NCBI GenBank assembly: GCA_007122455.1
Contig: SKTU01000026.1
Span: forward strand, 1 to 55,806
Origin: Haloarculaceae archaeon
Lineage (GTDB): Archaea > Halobacteriota > Halobacteria > Halobacteriales > Haloarculaceae
DNA length: 55,806 nt
Direction of reading: 5' to 3'
The notes below the pieces were generated by a model, which searched no databases, was not told where the DNA came from, and saw nothing but the letters and a program-made list of their open reading frames with translations. The position numbers and the translations under genes were made by a program. Positions 1 to 8,628 of this stretch are shown here, one piece after another; the first letter of the stretch is position 1, and every line of letters starts with the position of its first letter.

Positions 1-133
1 TCACAGACTCGGAACCGGATTTGAGTGTGATTGCATCCCCTTGTTCGAGCTTATCAGCGACGCTGCGGAGATACGATGCGATTTCTTCTCGGGTCTGGTC
101 ACTCTCTGATTTGAACAGGACTTCTTCAGGCAT
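1..133 (-). CDS. Amphi-Trp domain protein, 3' end beyond window
   Basis: The reverse strand reads ATG at 133 and then MPEEVLFKSESDQTREEIAS..., with about 44 codons before the window edge. The opening (MPEEVLFKSE, then an amphipathic helix ending in SYLRSVADKLEQGD, then AITLKSGSESV) is the pattern of the small amphi-Trp domain proteins common in haloarchaea. Their function is unknown; they are short, acidic and probably cytosolic. The C-terminal half, which should carry the Trp-rich strand, is not in the window. The gene runs out of the window, so nothing can be said about its downstream neighbour. Confidence 0.75.
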   Translation of the reverse strand, partial: MPEEVLFKSESDQTREEIASYLRSVADKLEQGDAITLKSGSESV

Positions 134-285
134 AATGAACGATACGCTGCCTGCACCGATAAGTGAATCCCCTCTACTGACCGCTCCTCGGTAGGGCATG
201 TGAACCGTTCTGTGACACCCTCGATTCGGTGCGTAAATGCTCATAGACGATCACACTCCCGTGCATCGTCAACCTCTAGAGTCGC

Positions 286-1620
286 TCAGGCGACTGCCTC
301 GACGGCGTCGGCGAGCAGTTCGACGGCCATGCTGATCTCCCGCTCGCGGACGTCCATCGGCGGGAGCATTCGAATCGCCTTGTAACCACAGCCCAGCGTC
401 AACAGCCCACGCTGCAGCGCCGCGTCGAGTACTGCATCGCGACGCTGTTTGGTGTCGAACTCGACGGCGATCATCAACCCTTTGCCGCGGATGTCGATGA
501 CGTTGTCGAGCGCCGCGTCGGCGAGTTCCTCTGTCGCCTGCTCGCCGCGCTCAGTCGCGTTCGAGAGGAGCCCCTGGTCGCGGATCACGTCGATCGTCAA
601 CGCACCCTGCATCGACGCGACGACGTCGCCGGCGCCCCACGTCGAGGAGAGTCGGGATTTCTCTCCGGGGAATATTTCCCGGCTGGAGATCGTCGCGCCG
701 ACGCGGGCGCCCTTGGCGGCACAGATCACGTCGGGTTCGATCGTCATCCCGTCGGAGGCCCAGAACTCGCCGGTTCGACCGAGCCCGGACTGGATCTCGT
801 CGGCGATCAGGAGTAGATCGCGTTCCGCACAGATCGCGGCGATCTCTTCGAGGAAGCTGTCGCTCGGAACGTTGTAACCGCCTTCACCCTGAACGGGCTC
901 CATGATGAGGTAGGCGACCTCGTCGGCGTTGACGTGGCCGCGCTCGGGATCGAGCATCCGCCGCAGCGTCGAACTGTCGCCCGCGAAGAAGCCGCAGTCG
1001 CACGTCGCCGGAGTACACGCCCCGTCGCGACAGTAGGGCGCGTCGTGGATCGAGGGGATTTCCGGAAACTGCCGTCGGTAGATCTCCTTGGAGCGATTGA
1101 GCGACAGCGCGCCGAGCGTTCGACCGTGGAAGGCGCCCTCGAACGTGATTCCGTACTTTCCGGCGGTGCGGTCGTAGCAGATCTTCAGCGCGTTTTCGAC
1201 CGCCTCGGCGCCGGAGTTCGACAGGAACACCGTATCCATCCGGTCGGGGGAGATTTCGGTTAACCGCTCCATCAGTTCCGCGGGGCCGGGGAAATCCGGA
1301 TCGCGAGGATCGCCGGCGGTCGTGTAGAAGTCCTGTCCCGCGATCTTCAGCGGATCGATCAGTTCGAACTCGCTCGCGCGCTCGAGCAGTTCGGGATTGT
1401 TGTATCCGAGCGGCGCCGCGCCGACGTGGCTAGTGAAATCCAGCAGGACGTTCCCGTCGGCGTCAGTGCAGAAGGGCCCCGTCGCCGGAGCGGAAACGTC
1501 CCACACGAAGTCGTAGACGTACGTGCTCGGTGCGGAAAACGAGCGGTGGTGGTCGACGCGGTCTCGGGCGAGCGGTCCGGGGAGGGAGTCGACGCTCGGC
1601 TTCGCGGTCTCGCGGTCCAT
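286..1620 (-). CDS. Class III PLP-dependent aminotransferase
   Basis: This 444-residue enzyme belongs to the acetylornithine/4-aminobutyrate aminotransferase family (fold type I, PLP). Visible motifs are SGAEAVENALK (136-146, phosphate binding), FHGRTLGALS (164-173), EPVQGEGG (241-248), ADEIQSGLGRTG (273-284) and the Schiff-base lysine in AAKGARVGAT (K303). A Cys-rich insert (CRDGACTPATCDCGF, about 197-211) is unusual outside this subgroup. It transfers an amino group from an omega- or alpha-amino acid to a keto acid; the substrate cannot be read from sequence. A CTTAACC box about 28 bp before the ATG suggests leaderless transcription. It stands alone, not in a biosynthetic operon, so a catabolic role (GABA, ornithine or lysine) is only a guess. 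Confidence 0.85.
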   Translation of the reverse strand: MDRETAKPSVDSLPGPLARDRVDHHRSFSAPSTYVYDFVWDVSAPATGPFCTDADGNVLLDFTSHVGAAPLGYNNPELLERASEFELIDPLKIAGQDFYTTAGDPRDPDFPGPAELMERLTEISPDRMDTVFLSNSGAEAVENALKICYDRTAGKYGITFEGAFHGRTLGALSLNRSKEIYRRQFPEIPSIHDAPYCRDGACTPATCDCGFFAGDSSTLRRMLDPERGHVNADEVAYLIMEPVQGEGGYNVPSDSFLEEIAAICAERDLLLIADEIQSGLGRTGEFWASDGMTIEPDVICAAKGARVGATISSREIFPGEKSRLSSTWGAGDVVASMQGALTIDVIRDQGLLSNATERGEQATEELADAALDNVIDIRGKGLMIAVEFDTKQRRDAVLDAALQRGLLTLGCGYKAIRMLPPMDVREREISMAVELLADAVEAVA

Positions 1621-1667
1621 GCGCCGCGTTGCGACTATGGACGGTTAAGTGTTGACGAAGCCGACCC

Positions 1668-2921
1668 CTACAGAACGACGACCGCTCCGGTGACGATCGC
1701 CGCCGTGGCGAGTAAAACGGCGCTCCAGACGACGACGCCGCGAGCGAAATCCCGATTGGGTGAGAGGGCAGTCAGTCCGGCCTTGACGACGATGCTCGCC
1801 GCAGTCGCGAGGAGGATGGCGATCGTCGCCTCCGACCCCGTCACCGTTCCGTTCGAGTAGAGAACGACCGCCGAGGCCGTCGCTCCGGCGCTGGAGATCA
1901 GCCCGGAAACGGCAGCCGCAACGTAGAGCCCCGACGTCCCGAACGCGTCCTCGGCGAAGCCACCGACGAGCAGAACGACGAGGAAGACGGTCCCGACGGC
2001 CAGGGCGTACCGCATCGTGAACGGAGTTGTGAGATCGATGTCGACGGGGATCGACCAGTCGGCGGTGTACGCCGCGATGACGACGGCACCAACGATAACC
2101 GCGAGAAGCGGCACGACTGCCTCGTAGAGGAGGCCGGTCCCGAACGTGAAAAACAGGGCGATTGCGAGATTCCGAAGCGCCATCGACGCGTTTGCCAGCA
2201 GAACCGCAGCGACGCCGTACGGTGCCGCCTCCCGGTTCTGGCTGACGTGATCGAGCATCGAACCGACGACGGCTGTCGAGGACGCCAACCCGCCGAAGAA
2301 GCCGGTGACTGCGATGCCACGACCGCCGTACGCTCGGACGATGGCGTAGTTGACGATCCCGATCCCGGCGACAAAGACGACCATGAGCCAGACGATACGC
2401 GGTTCGAACGCGACCGAGACCTCGCCGACGCCCACGGTTCGCTGGTTGGCGGGGAGCAAGGGGTAGATCACGAACGCCAGGATCGCGAACTCGGCCGCGG
2501 ATCGAACCTCCTCGCGGGAGAGTGCCTCCGCGACCCCGTGTAGCTCCTGCTTCAAAACGAGGAGGAGCGAGGAGACGACCGCGACGGCGACGCTCTCGAG
2601 AACGAATCCGGACGCGACGAGCGCGCCGACCCCGTACGTGACGAGAAGCGACGCGGACGTCGTCAGCGAGAGTGTCTCCCGACTGTCGACGACCCCTCGG
2701 GCGCCGAGAACGCCACCGAGGAGCAGCACGAGTAGACCACCGACAGCGAGCAGGTACGGTTGATCGAGGATCGTGAACACCGCCGCAGCGAGACTGACGA
2801 AGGCGAACGTTCGGATGCCCGCCGACTTCTCGGATAGTTCCCGCTCGAGGCCGAGAAACAGCCCGAGTGCCGCAGCGAAAACCAGCGTCGCCACGTCGCT
2901 ACCGAGTATCGTCGGCTCCAT
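1668..2921 (-). CDS. MgtC/SapB family membrane protein with DUF4010
   Basis: A 417-residue, very hydrophobic protein with roughly a dozen predicted membrane helices. The N-terminus (about 12-40, FAAALGLFLGLERELSEKSAGIRTFAFV) matches the MgtC/SapB signature, in which an acidic-basic loop follows the first helix. The remainder is the DUF4010-type helical half. The family is linked to magnesium homeostasis and stress in bacteria, but transport by this architecture is not proven. A T-rich box lies about 27 bp upstream of the ATG, inside the 3' end of the preceding zinc-ribbon gene. It may therefore have its own leaderless promoter or be read through from that gene. Confidence 0.8.
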   Translation of the reverse strand: MEPTILGSDVATLVFAAALGLFLGLERELSEKSAGIRTFAFVSLAAAVFTILDQPYLLAVGGLLVLLLGGVLGARGVVDSRETLSLTTSASLLVTYGVGALVASGFVLESVAVAVVSSLLLVLKQELHGVAEALSREEVRSAAEFAILAFVIYPLLPANQRTVGVGEVSVAFEPRIVWLMVVFVAGIGIVNYAIVRAYGGRGIAVTGFFGGLASSTAVVGSMLDHVSQNREAAPYGVAAVLLANASMALRNLAIALFFTFGTGLLYEAVVPLLAVIVGAVVIAAYTADWSIPVDIDLTTPFTMRYALAVGTVFLVVLLVGGFAEDAFGTSGLYVAAAVSGLISSAGATASAVVLYSNGTVTGSEATIAILLATAASIVVKAGLTALSPNRDFARGVVVWSAVLLATAAIVTGAVVVL

Positions 2922-2939
2922 CGGCGACCGTTTTCCCGG

Positions 2940-3212
2940 CTACCTAAAAAACGCGTCGCCGCGTCCGTCCTCGAGGCGGCTCCCGTCACGGGGACAGTAT
3001 TCGTGCTCGGGATCAGTCGTTCGGAACGAACAGCGAGGACAGCGTCTCACCACCTCCGTCGGCGCCGACCGACCGATCCCGCGGAAGAGGAAGGGGACGA
3101 ACGGGACGAACAGAAAGAAGAGCAGCGATCCGGTCGCGAGATACAGTGCGACGCTGATCGCGAGGCTTGCGACGATCCCGACGGCGGCTGTCAGCGTCCG
3201 TGATCCGACCAT
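2940..3212 (-). CDS. Small membrane protein with C-terminal zinc ribbon
   Basis: 90 residues. Two hydrophobic helices (about 5-27 and 29-45) are followed by a zinc-ribbon-like segment with two Cys pairs: CPRC (58-61) and the single C of EHEYCPRDGSRL. Only three zinc-type cysteines are obvious, so metal binding may need another residue such as His or Asp. The start MVGSRTL is the first Met and gives a sensible membrane N-terminus. The gene lies 18 bp upstream of the MgtC-like gene on the same strand and may be co-transcribed with it. No function is known. Confidence 0.65.
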   Translation of the reverse strand: MVGSRTLTAAVGIVASLAISVALYLATGSLLFFLFVPFVPFLFRGIGRSAPTEVVRRCPRCSFRTTDPEHEYCPRDGSRLEDGRGDAFFR

Positions 3213-3299
3213 CGACGACGAATACGACGGCGACGGCGTTGTGCGTTTCGAAGCGGCGATCCACCACGCTGATTATGTCAGCTCACCAACTGACGTCTA

Positions 3300-3680
3300 A
3301 TGGCCGAACCGCCGACCCGTGCGAAGATCCACGAATACTGGAACTGGATCGGAGCCGCGCTCTTCCTGCTCATCACCGTCGACATGTTGACGACGATCTA
3401 CGCGGCGGCGGTCGTCGGCCCCGGTGCGGAGGCGAACCCGCTGATGCGGTGGGCGCTACGGCAGGGTATCGGCGTCGTCGTGGCGGTGAATCTGCTCGCT
3501 GCGGTGGTCGCCGGCGGGCTCTGCTACGGCCTCGTTCACGCCCTTCGTCGGACGGCGCCCGAGAGACAGCCGGCCTTCGCGCTCGTCATCGAACTGTGGA
3601 TCGGGCTGTTGCTCTTCGTCGGGCTGTTCGTACTGGCGAACAATCTCTCGGTCGTGGTACACGGTCGATCGCTGTTATAA
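3300..3680 (+). CDS. DUF5658-like small membrane protein
   Basis: 126 residues with about three membrane helices (16-40, 55-78, 92-115). The segment ITVDMLTTIYAAAVVGPGAEANPLMRWAL carries the D-x2-TT and EANPL pattern typical of DUF5658 membrane proteins, whose function is unknown. A TGATTATG box about 25 bp upstream of the ATG fits a leaderless promoter. The gene is divergent from the zinc-ribbon gene at 2940-3212 and convergent with the next small zinc-ribbon gene. The family call rests on the EANPL motif and topology only. Confidence 0.65.
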   Translation: MAEPPTRAKIHEYWNWIGAALFLLITVDMLTTIYAAAVVGPGAEANPLMRWALRQGIGVVVAVNLLAAVVAGGLCYGLVHALRRTAPERQPAFALVIELWIGLLLFVGLFVLANNLSVVVHGRSLL

Positions 3681-3693
3681 ACGGCGCTGAAGG

Positions 3694-3876
3694 TTACTCC
3701 GTCCAGGACCGTCGGCAGTCCTCGTCGCAGAAGTGTGCCGCCCGCACCTCGTCGTCCTCGATCCACGTGATGACCCGGTGGGTCGGTTCGTTGATTATCG
3801 GCTCCCCGCACGTCTCACACGTCGGTGCGTTCTCCTCAGTGACGTCCTCGCCGAGATCAGATGTAGGATCGACCAT
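3694..3876 (-). CDS. Small zinc-ribbon protein (DUF7576-like)
   Basis: The start is taken at MVDPTSD (ATG at 3876), giving 60 residues; an upstream in-frame Met would add ten residues without visible homology. The protein has a treble-clef or zinc-ribbon pattern, CETCGEPI followed by HFCDEDCRRSW, with four Cys ligands (CxxC...CxxxC). Small stand-alone ribbons like this are abundant in haloarchaea and are thought to act in protein or nucleic-acid contacts, but no specific role is known. It is convergent with the DUF5658-like gene, 13 bp away. Confidence 0.6.
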   Translation of the reverse strand: MVDPTSDLGEDVTEENAPTCETCGEPIINEPTHRVITWIEDDEVRAAHFCDEDCRRSWTE

Positions 3877-3954
3877 TGGGCGTATCTTCGGACGTGTACA
3901 TATCAAGGATTTCGTTCGCGCATACGTTTCCGAACGGACAGGTGCGAACCGCGT

Positions 3955-5136
3955 TCACCGATCCCGCATGACCGACTCCCCGGGCTCCGTGCTCGCCCCC
4001 GCAGAGAGAACGACACCGGGGGCGATACTGGTGTTGATTCCCGTCTTCGCCCCCGGTCCGGCGACGACGCCGTACTTCCGTCGGCCGGTGGAGAGGCGCT
4101 CGCCCTTCACGGTCTGGAAAACGGGATCACCGTCGTGGCGGAGGTTGGCGATTTGGGTTCCAGCGCCGAGATTCACGTCGGTTCCCAACACGCTATCGCC
4201 GACGTAGCTCAGGTGTGGGACCTTCGAGCCGTTCATCAGCACGCTGTTTTTTATTTCCACACCGTGACCGACGCGACACGTCTCACCGATCAGCGTCGCC
4301 CCCCTGACGTAGGCGTTCGGGCCGACCGTCGCGCCGGAGCCCACGAGTACCGGCCCCTCGATGACGACGCCAGGTTCGACGACCGCCCCCTCCTCGACGA
4401 CGACCGTTCCCCGGAGTTCCGCGTCGCCGCGGACCTCGCCGTCGACGCGGCCGTCGAGTTCCTCGAGACGCCACTCGTTGGCCGCGAGCAGCTCCCAGGG
4501 CCGGCCGACGTCGAGCCACCGCCGGAGTCGGACTGCGGTGACGTCGTCGGTCCGGAGGACCTTCGCGAGCACGTCGGTGATCTCGTACTCGCCGCGTTCG
4601 CTTTCCGGCACGTCGAGTAGCTCGGTCGCCGTCGCCGGAAAGGCGTACGCGCCGGCGTTGGCGAGATTCGACGGCGGATCGTCGGGTTTCTCGACGATCC
4701 CAGTGACGCGATCGCCGTCCGTCGAGAGCACGCCGTAGTTCCGCGGATCGTCGACCTCGATACCGGCGACGGCGGGGGCCGACTCGAAGAGCCGCTCGAT
4801 TCGGTCGGCGTCGTAGAGGTTGTCGCCGTTCAACACGACGAACGGCCCGTCCAGCCGCTCGCGAACGGTTCGAACGGCGTGGGCGGTACCCAGCTGTTCG
4901 TCCTGCAGACCGTAGTGAACCGGAACGCCGCGGTACCGATCCTCGAAGTAGCTCCGGACGGCGTCGGCCTCGTAGCCGACGACGAAGAGCAGTTCGGACG
5001 CGCCAGCAGCGATCGCGGTGTCGGCCGTGTGCGCACACAGTGGCCTGTCCGAAACGGGGAGCATCGGCTTCGGAACGGTCTCCGTGAGCGGACGCATTCG
5101 AGTGCCTTCACCGGCAGCGAGAATAACCGTCTGCAT
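3955..5136 (-). CDS. glmU: GlmU-type sugar-1-phosphate nucleotidylyltransferase/acetyltransferase
   Basis: 393 residues from the ATG at 5136; the longer frame adds nine residues ahead of the conserved MQTVILAAGEGTRMRPL. Domain 1 (about 1-230) is a nucleotidyltransferase with LAAGEGTRMRPLTETVPKPML, Lys 22 of the signature, and the nucleotide-sugar motif NGDN. Domain 2 (about 235-390) is a left-handed beta helix of hexapeptide repeats (VVEEGAVVEPGVVIEGP..., GLNLGAGTQI-like, HDG). It should make UDP-N-acetylglucosamine or a related activated sugar from the sugar phosphate. This would feed surface glycans and N-glycosylation. Which sugar it uses is not determined by sequence. It lies 44 bp downstream of the RimK-fusion gene on the same strand. 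Confidence 0.85.
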   Translation of the reverse strand: MQTVILAAGEGTRMRPLTETVPKPMLPVSDRPLCAHTADTAIAAGASELLFVVGYEADAVRSYFEDRYRGVPVHYGLQDEQLGTAHAVRTVRERLDGPFVVLNGDNLYDADRIERLFESAPAVAGIEVDDPRNYGVLSTDGDRVTGIVEKPDDPPSNLANAGAYAFPATATELLDVPESERGEYEITDVLAKVLRTDDVTAVRLRRWLDVGRPWELLAANEWRLEELDGRVDGEVRGDAELRGTVVVEEGAVVEPGVVIEGPVLVGSGATVGPNAYVRGATLIGETCRVGHGVEIKNSVLMNGSKVPHLSYVGDSVLGTDVNLGAGTQIANLRHDGDPVFQTVKGERLSTGRRKYGVVAGPGAKTGINTSIAPGVVLSAGASTEPGESVMRDR

Positions 5137-5180
5137 GAGTCGGTCGTCGGGCGGCGCCGACAAAGGGGTACCGGCCGCGA

Positions 5181-6524
5181 CTACTCCTCGGTGTCGCGAT
5201 CCTCGATCGGTTCGCTCTCCTCGTCGGCGCTACGCGTGACGTCGACGTGGTAATGCTTGAGGATGTCCCGACCGAGCAACAGCGGGTAATCCATGTGACC
5301 CCGATCCTCGACGCTGGCCGTGACCGTGTGCTGAGTGCCGCCGATACCGACGACGAGGTCGACGACGGGTCGCGACCGACCGCTCTTGACGCTGCCGGAT
5401 TTGATCCGCACAATGTCCTTGATCGGGCCAGTCCCGATCTCGGCGGCGACCCTCGCGTCGATGCTCGTCCGAGTTGCGCCGGTGTCGGACTTCGCGAGGA
5501 CGCTCTTTGATCCGCTCGTCCCGACGACGACGACCTCCTCGATGTATCCGATCGAAACGGGCTCCGTCGGGGCGGTGACCTCCTTTCGCGGCGAGCAAGC
5601 CGGACGGGAGTCGTCGAGCGTCGCCGACAGTTCGTGAACGCGCTCCGGGTCGACATCGCCGCCGGCGCGTTCGATCGCCAACCGGGCGATGTGTGGTGCG
5701 GGCGAACGCCCGGTCGCTCGAAAGAGCCCACGGAAGCCGGCAGTCGGATTCACCTCGAGGACGTAATATCCGTCCTCGCCCTCGACGATGTCGACGCCGG
5801 CGCAGTCGAGTCCGATCTCGTCGGTCGAGCGCTTCGCGATCCGGACCACCTCCTCGTCCAACCCGGCAGTGGCGTCCTCGACGTCGCCGCCGAAGTGAAC
5901 GTTCGTCCGCCACTCGCCCTCCGGCGCGTAGCGGTTCATCGCCCCGACGATCCGCTCGCCGACGACGTAGACGCGGAGGTCGTGGTGGCGCTGCTCGTCG
6001 TGATCGATGTACTCCTGGAGGAACGCTTGCCGTGAACCGACGGTCGGATTGACCGGGTCGTCGAAGTCGAGTTTCCACGTCCCGCCACCGTGGGTTCCGA
6101 TCGCCGTCTTGTAGACGACCTCCTCCCCGAACCGATCCCTCCGGGCGTTCAGGTTGTCCCGCGAGAGCGCCAGCAGCGCGTTGGGAACCGGCAGACCGGC
6201 CTCGGCGAGTGCGGTCCCGGTGGCGAACTTGTGAATCGCCGTCATCGTCGCGGTCGGCACGTTGAGCATCGGGCGCATTCGATCGAGCATCGTCGCGAGC
6301 CCCAGCGCCTCGGCGGGCTGTTCTTCCTTCGAGAGCAACAGCCGATTGACGACGATATCAACGTCGGGCTCGAGCGTCACCTCGCCGTCGGAGATGTCTA
6401 TGACCGTGTTTTCGGCCCGTATCCACTCGGTTCCGTAGCCGAGATCGTCGACTGCGTTGAGTATCGCTTTCGATTCCTTCGAACTGTGGAGACTGAGAAC
6501 GCCAACGGTGATCTCCCGTGACAT
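5181..6524 (-). CDS. RimK-family ATP-grasp ligase fused to a retropepsin-like (RimB-type) domain
   Basis: 447 residues in two parts. Residues 1-290 are a RimK/LysX-type ATP-grasp ligase, with a nucleotide-binding lysine and glycine loop YKTAIGTHGGG (138-148) and the metal site LEVNPTAGFRG (256-266). Residues about 320-430 are a retropepsin-like domain (PF05618, often labelled ATP-dependent zinc protease). It has the aspartyl-protease triad DTGA (347-350) and the second signature LLLGRD (415-420). Bacterial RimK adds glutamates to a carboxyl group, and its RimB partner trims them. Here both activities are in one chain. A TATA-like GCGTTTTGC box lies 27 bp before the ATG. It is divergent from an aspartoacylase-family gene 88 bp away. 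The substrate is unknown, because archaea lack bacterial S6. Confidence 0.85.
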   Translation of the reverse strand: MSREITVGVLSLHSSKESKAILNAVDDLGYGTEWIRAENTVIDISDGEVTLEPDVDIVVNRLLLSKEEQPAEALGLATMLDRMRPMLNVPTATMTAIHKFATGTALAEAGLPVPNALLALSRDNLNARRDRFGEEVVYKTAIGTHGGGTWKLDFDDPVNPTVGSRQAFLQEYIDHDEQRHHDLRVYVVGERIVGAMNRYAPEGEWRTNVHFGGDVEDATAGLDEEVVRIAKRSTDEIGLDCAGVDIVEGEDGYYVLEVNPTAGFRGLFRATGRSPAPHIARLAIERAGGDVDPERVHELSATLDDSRPACSPRKEVTAPTEPVSIGYIEEVVVVGTSGSKSVLAKSDTGATRTSIDARVAAEIGTGPIKDIVRIKSGSVKSGRSRPVVDLVVGIGGTQHTVTASVEDRGHMDYPLLLGRDILKHYHVDVTRSADEESEPIEDRDTEE

Positions 6525-6612
6525 AGGTCGACTGCGTACGGTTCCGGCAAAACGCTACCGATCGAAGAGCACGAGCCAGTTTCCTTATATGTGCGACCCG
6601 CTTGCGTCGGGT

Positions 6613-7620
6613 ATGGGATCGCCGTTTACGTTCGACGGGGGACGGGTCGACCCGGGAGAGACCGTCGACTTCCGCTACACCGTCAGCGAAACGTATCTCG
6701 GTGATCCGCTCCGGATGCCCGTCACGATCATCAACGGGGAGGGGGACGGACCGCGACTGTTCCTCTCGGCGGCGGCCCACGGGGACGAACTCAACGGGAT
6801 CGAGATCGTCCGCGAGGTCGCCCAGGAGTGGGACCACTCGGAACTCAACGGGACGCTCGTCTGTCTCCCCGTTCTCAACGTGCCGGGGTTTCTGGCACAG
6901 GAGCGGTACCTCCCGATCTACGACCGGGACCTGAACCGGTCGTTTCCGGGACAGCGGGACTCGACCAGCGCCAAGCGGATCGCGGCGCGTATCTTCGAGA
7001 ACTTCATCGAGCCGTGCGACATCGGATTGGACTTCCACACGTCCACTCGCGGGCGGACGAACATGCTCCACGTCCGGGGAGACACCGAGGACCCCGACGT
7101 CGAACGACTCGCGAAGGCGTTCGGCTCTCGAGTGATCATCAACGGCGCCGGACCGGAAGGGACACTCCGCAGCGCCGCCACCGCAGCGGAGACGCCGACG
7201 ATCACCATCGAGATGGGCGAAGCCCATCGGTTTCAGCGCACGCTGATCGACGAGGGACTCGAGGGCGTCGTGTCGGTGATGGCGGAGTTCGGCATGCGGG
7301 AGACGGAAGCGGTCAAGTGGCCGGGGTGGCGGACGATCATCGAGGGCGGCGAGAAGACGTGGCTCCGAGCCGACGCGGGTGGACTCGTCGAGATGCACCA
7401 CGACCGCGGCTCGATCGTCTCGGAAGGCGACCGTGTCTGTACGATCACGAACCCGTTCAAGACGGAGTCGACCGTCGTCGAGGCGCCGTTCACCGGCCTG
7501 CTCGTCGGGATCCTCGAGAATCCGCTCGTCTATCCGGGAAACCCGCTCTGTCACCTCGTCAAACTGGACGAGCGCACGCTCAGTGCGGCGCGGATGAACG
7601 GAACGATTCAGCAGATCTGA
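6613..7620 (+). CDS. Succinylglutamate desuccinylase/aspartoacylase family hydrolase
   Basis: 335 residues from the ATG at 6613. A CTTATATG box 26 bp upstream fixes this as a leaderless start. The zinc-carboxypeptidase-like (M14) catalytic set is present: HGDE (H56, E59), DLNRSFPG (106-113) and DFHTS (H142 as third ligand), with a downstream E in TIEMGE. The C-terminal third is a biotinyl/lipoyl-like beta domain (GLLVGILENPLVYPGNPLCHLV) seen in this family. Members cleave N-acyl amino acids or amide bonds at a terminal acidic residue. The divergent neighbour is a RimK/retropepsin fusion, and the shared 88-bp promoter region suggests a joint role in adding and removing acidic residues. That link is inference. 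Confidence 0.85.
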   Translation: MGSPFTFDGGRVDPGETVDFRYTVSETYLGDPLRMPVTIINGEGDGPRLFLSAAAHGDELNGIEIVREVAQEWDHSELNGTLVCLPVLNVPGFLAQERYLPIYDRDLNRSFPGQRDSTSAKRIAARIFENFIEPCDIGLDFHTSTRGRTNMLHVRGDTEDPDVERLAKAFGSRVIINGAGPEGTLRSAATAAETPTITIEMGEAHRFQRTLIDEGLEGVVSVMAEFGMRETEAVKWPGWRTIIEGGEKTWLRADAGGLVEMHHDRGSIVSEGDRVCTITNPFKTESTVVEAPFTGLLVGILENPLVYPGNPLCHLVKLDERTLSAARMNGTIQQI

Positions 7621-7660
7621 TCGGCTTCGACGAGGATTCGCGGGAGCGCCGTCGACCGAG

Positions 7661-8626
7661 CTATCCGAGCGGATCCCCGATGACGGCACCGATATAAACC
7701 GCGATCGCCACGAGAATGATCATCGCACCGGTCGCGACGTTCCAGTAGTACGAGAGGAAGATACCGCCGAAGATCGCGACCTGACCGAGCAGTACCGACA
7801 GCAACATACCGTGGTTGAAGCTGCTAGTGAGCTGCATCGCCGCGGCGACGGGGATGACGAGCATTCCCGCGACGAGAATCGCACCGAGGATCTGCATCGC
7901 GGCGACGACGACGAGTGCGGTCAGAACGATCAACAGGGTGTCGTAGAACCAGACGTTGATGCGAGCGAGCCTCGCGGCTTCGCGATCGAACGTGATGAAC
8001 AACAGCTGTTTGTGCGTCAGCGCGACCGTGCCGGCGACGATCAGCGTGAGGCCGACCATGAGCTGAACGTTCTCGAACGGGACGAAGAGGATGTCGCCGA
8101 AGAGATAGCTCTCGACGGTGGCGCTGAACACCACGCCGTAGGAGATGACCGCGATACCGACCGCGAAGCCGCCGGTGAGCATGATCGCGATGGGAACGTC
8201 TGCGTATCCGTCCGTTTTGACGGCGACGTACTGCATCCCGAGCGCGCCGACCGCGGCAGCGATCAGCGCGAACACCAGCGGGTAGTCGAAGCGCGGGACG
8301 GCCGCGCCGACGAACAGTCCGATTGCGACGCCGCCGAACGCCGTGTGGGCGAGCGCCTCCCCGATGAGTGCCATCTGGCGGTTGACGAGATACGCACCGA
8401 CGACCGGCGCGGTGATCCCGATGAGGACGCCCGCGGTGAACCCTCGCTGGAGGAAGCCACTGCAGACCAGCCACGTGTCGACGACGCCGCACGTTGCACC
8501 CCAAAAGAGGTTGTACAGCGGCGGGAACACCCAGAAAATAAAGCCGGCACACGCGAGCAGTACGAGCGGGACCCCGACGACGAGCGCCGTGAGCTCTCGG
8601 TGGGAACGAGTGGCTCCGGCGGCCAC
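7661..8626 (-). CDS. znuB: Metal ABC transporter permease (ZnuB/MntB family)
   Basis: 321 residues if it starts at the GTG at 8626, two bases after the stop of the ATPase gene. The longer open frame upstream overlaps the ATPase and is rejected. It has about eight or nine membrane helices. The conserved core GFLQRGFTAGVLIGITAPVVGAYLVNRQMALIGEALAH is the typical ABC-3 permease start. With the ATPase and the lipoprotein encoded upstream it forms a high-affinity zinc or manganese importer in the cytoplasmic membrane. Metal choice cannot be decided from sequence. It is the last gene of a three-gene operon and is convergent with the aspartoacylase-family gene. Confidence 0.87.
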   Translation of the reverse strand: MAAGATRSHRELTALVVGVPLVLLACAGFIFWVFPPLYNLFWGATCGVVDTWLVCSGFLQRGFTAGVLIGITAPVVGAYLVNRQMALIGEALAHTAFGGVAIGLFVGAAVPRFDYPLVFALIAAAVGALGMQYVAVKTDGYADVPIAIMLTGGFAVGIAVISYGVVFSATVESYLFGDILFVPFENVQLMVGLTLIVAGTVALTHKQLLFITFDREAARLARINVWFYDTLLIVLTALVVVAAMQILGAILVAGMLVIPVAAAMQLTSSFNHGMLLSVLLGQVAIFGGIFLSYYWNVATGAMIILVAIAVYIGAVIGDPLG

Positions 8627-8628
8627 CG

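Noticed and set aside
3167-4207. A 346-codon plus-strand frame across three small genes
   Set aside because: The sequence is Arg/Ser-rich with no domain, and the DUF5658-like gene, the zinc-ribbon gene and the start of glmU explain the region better.
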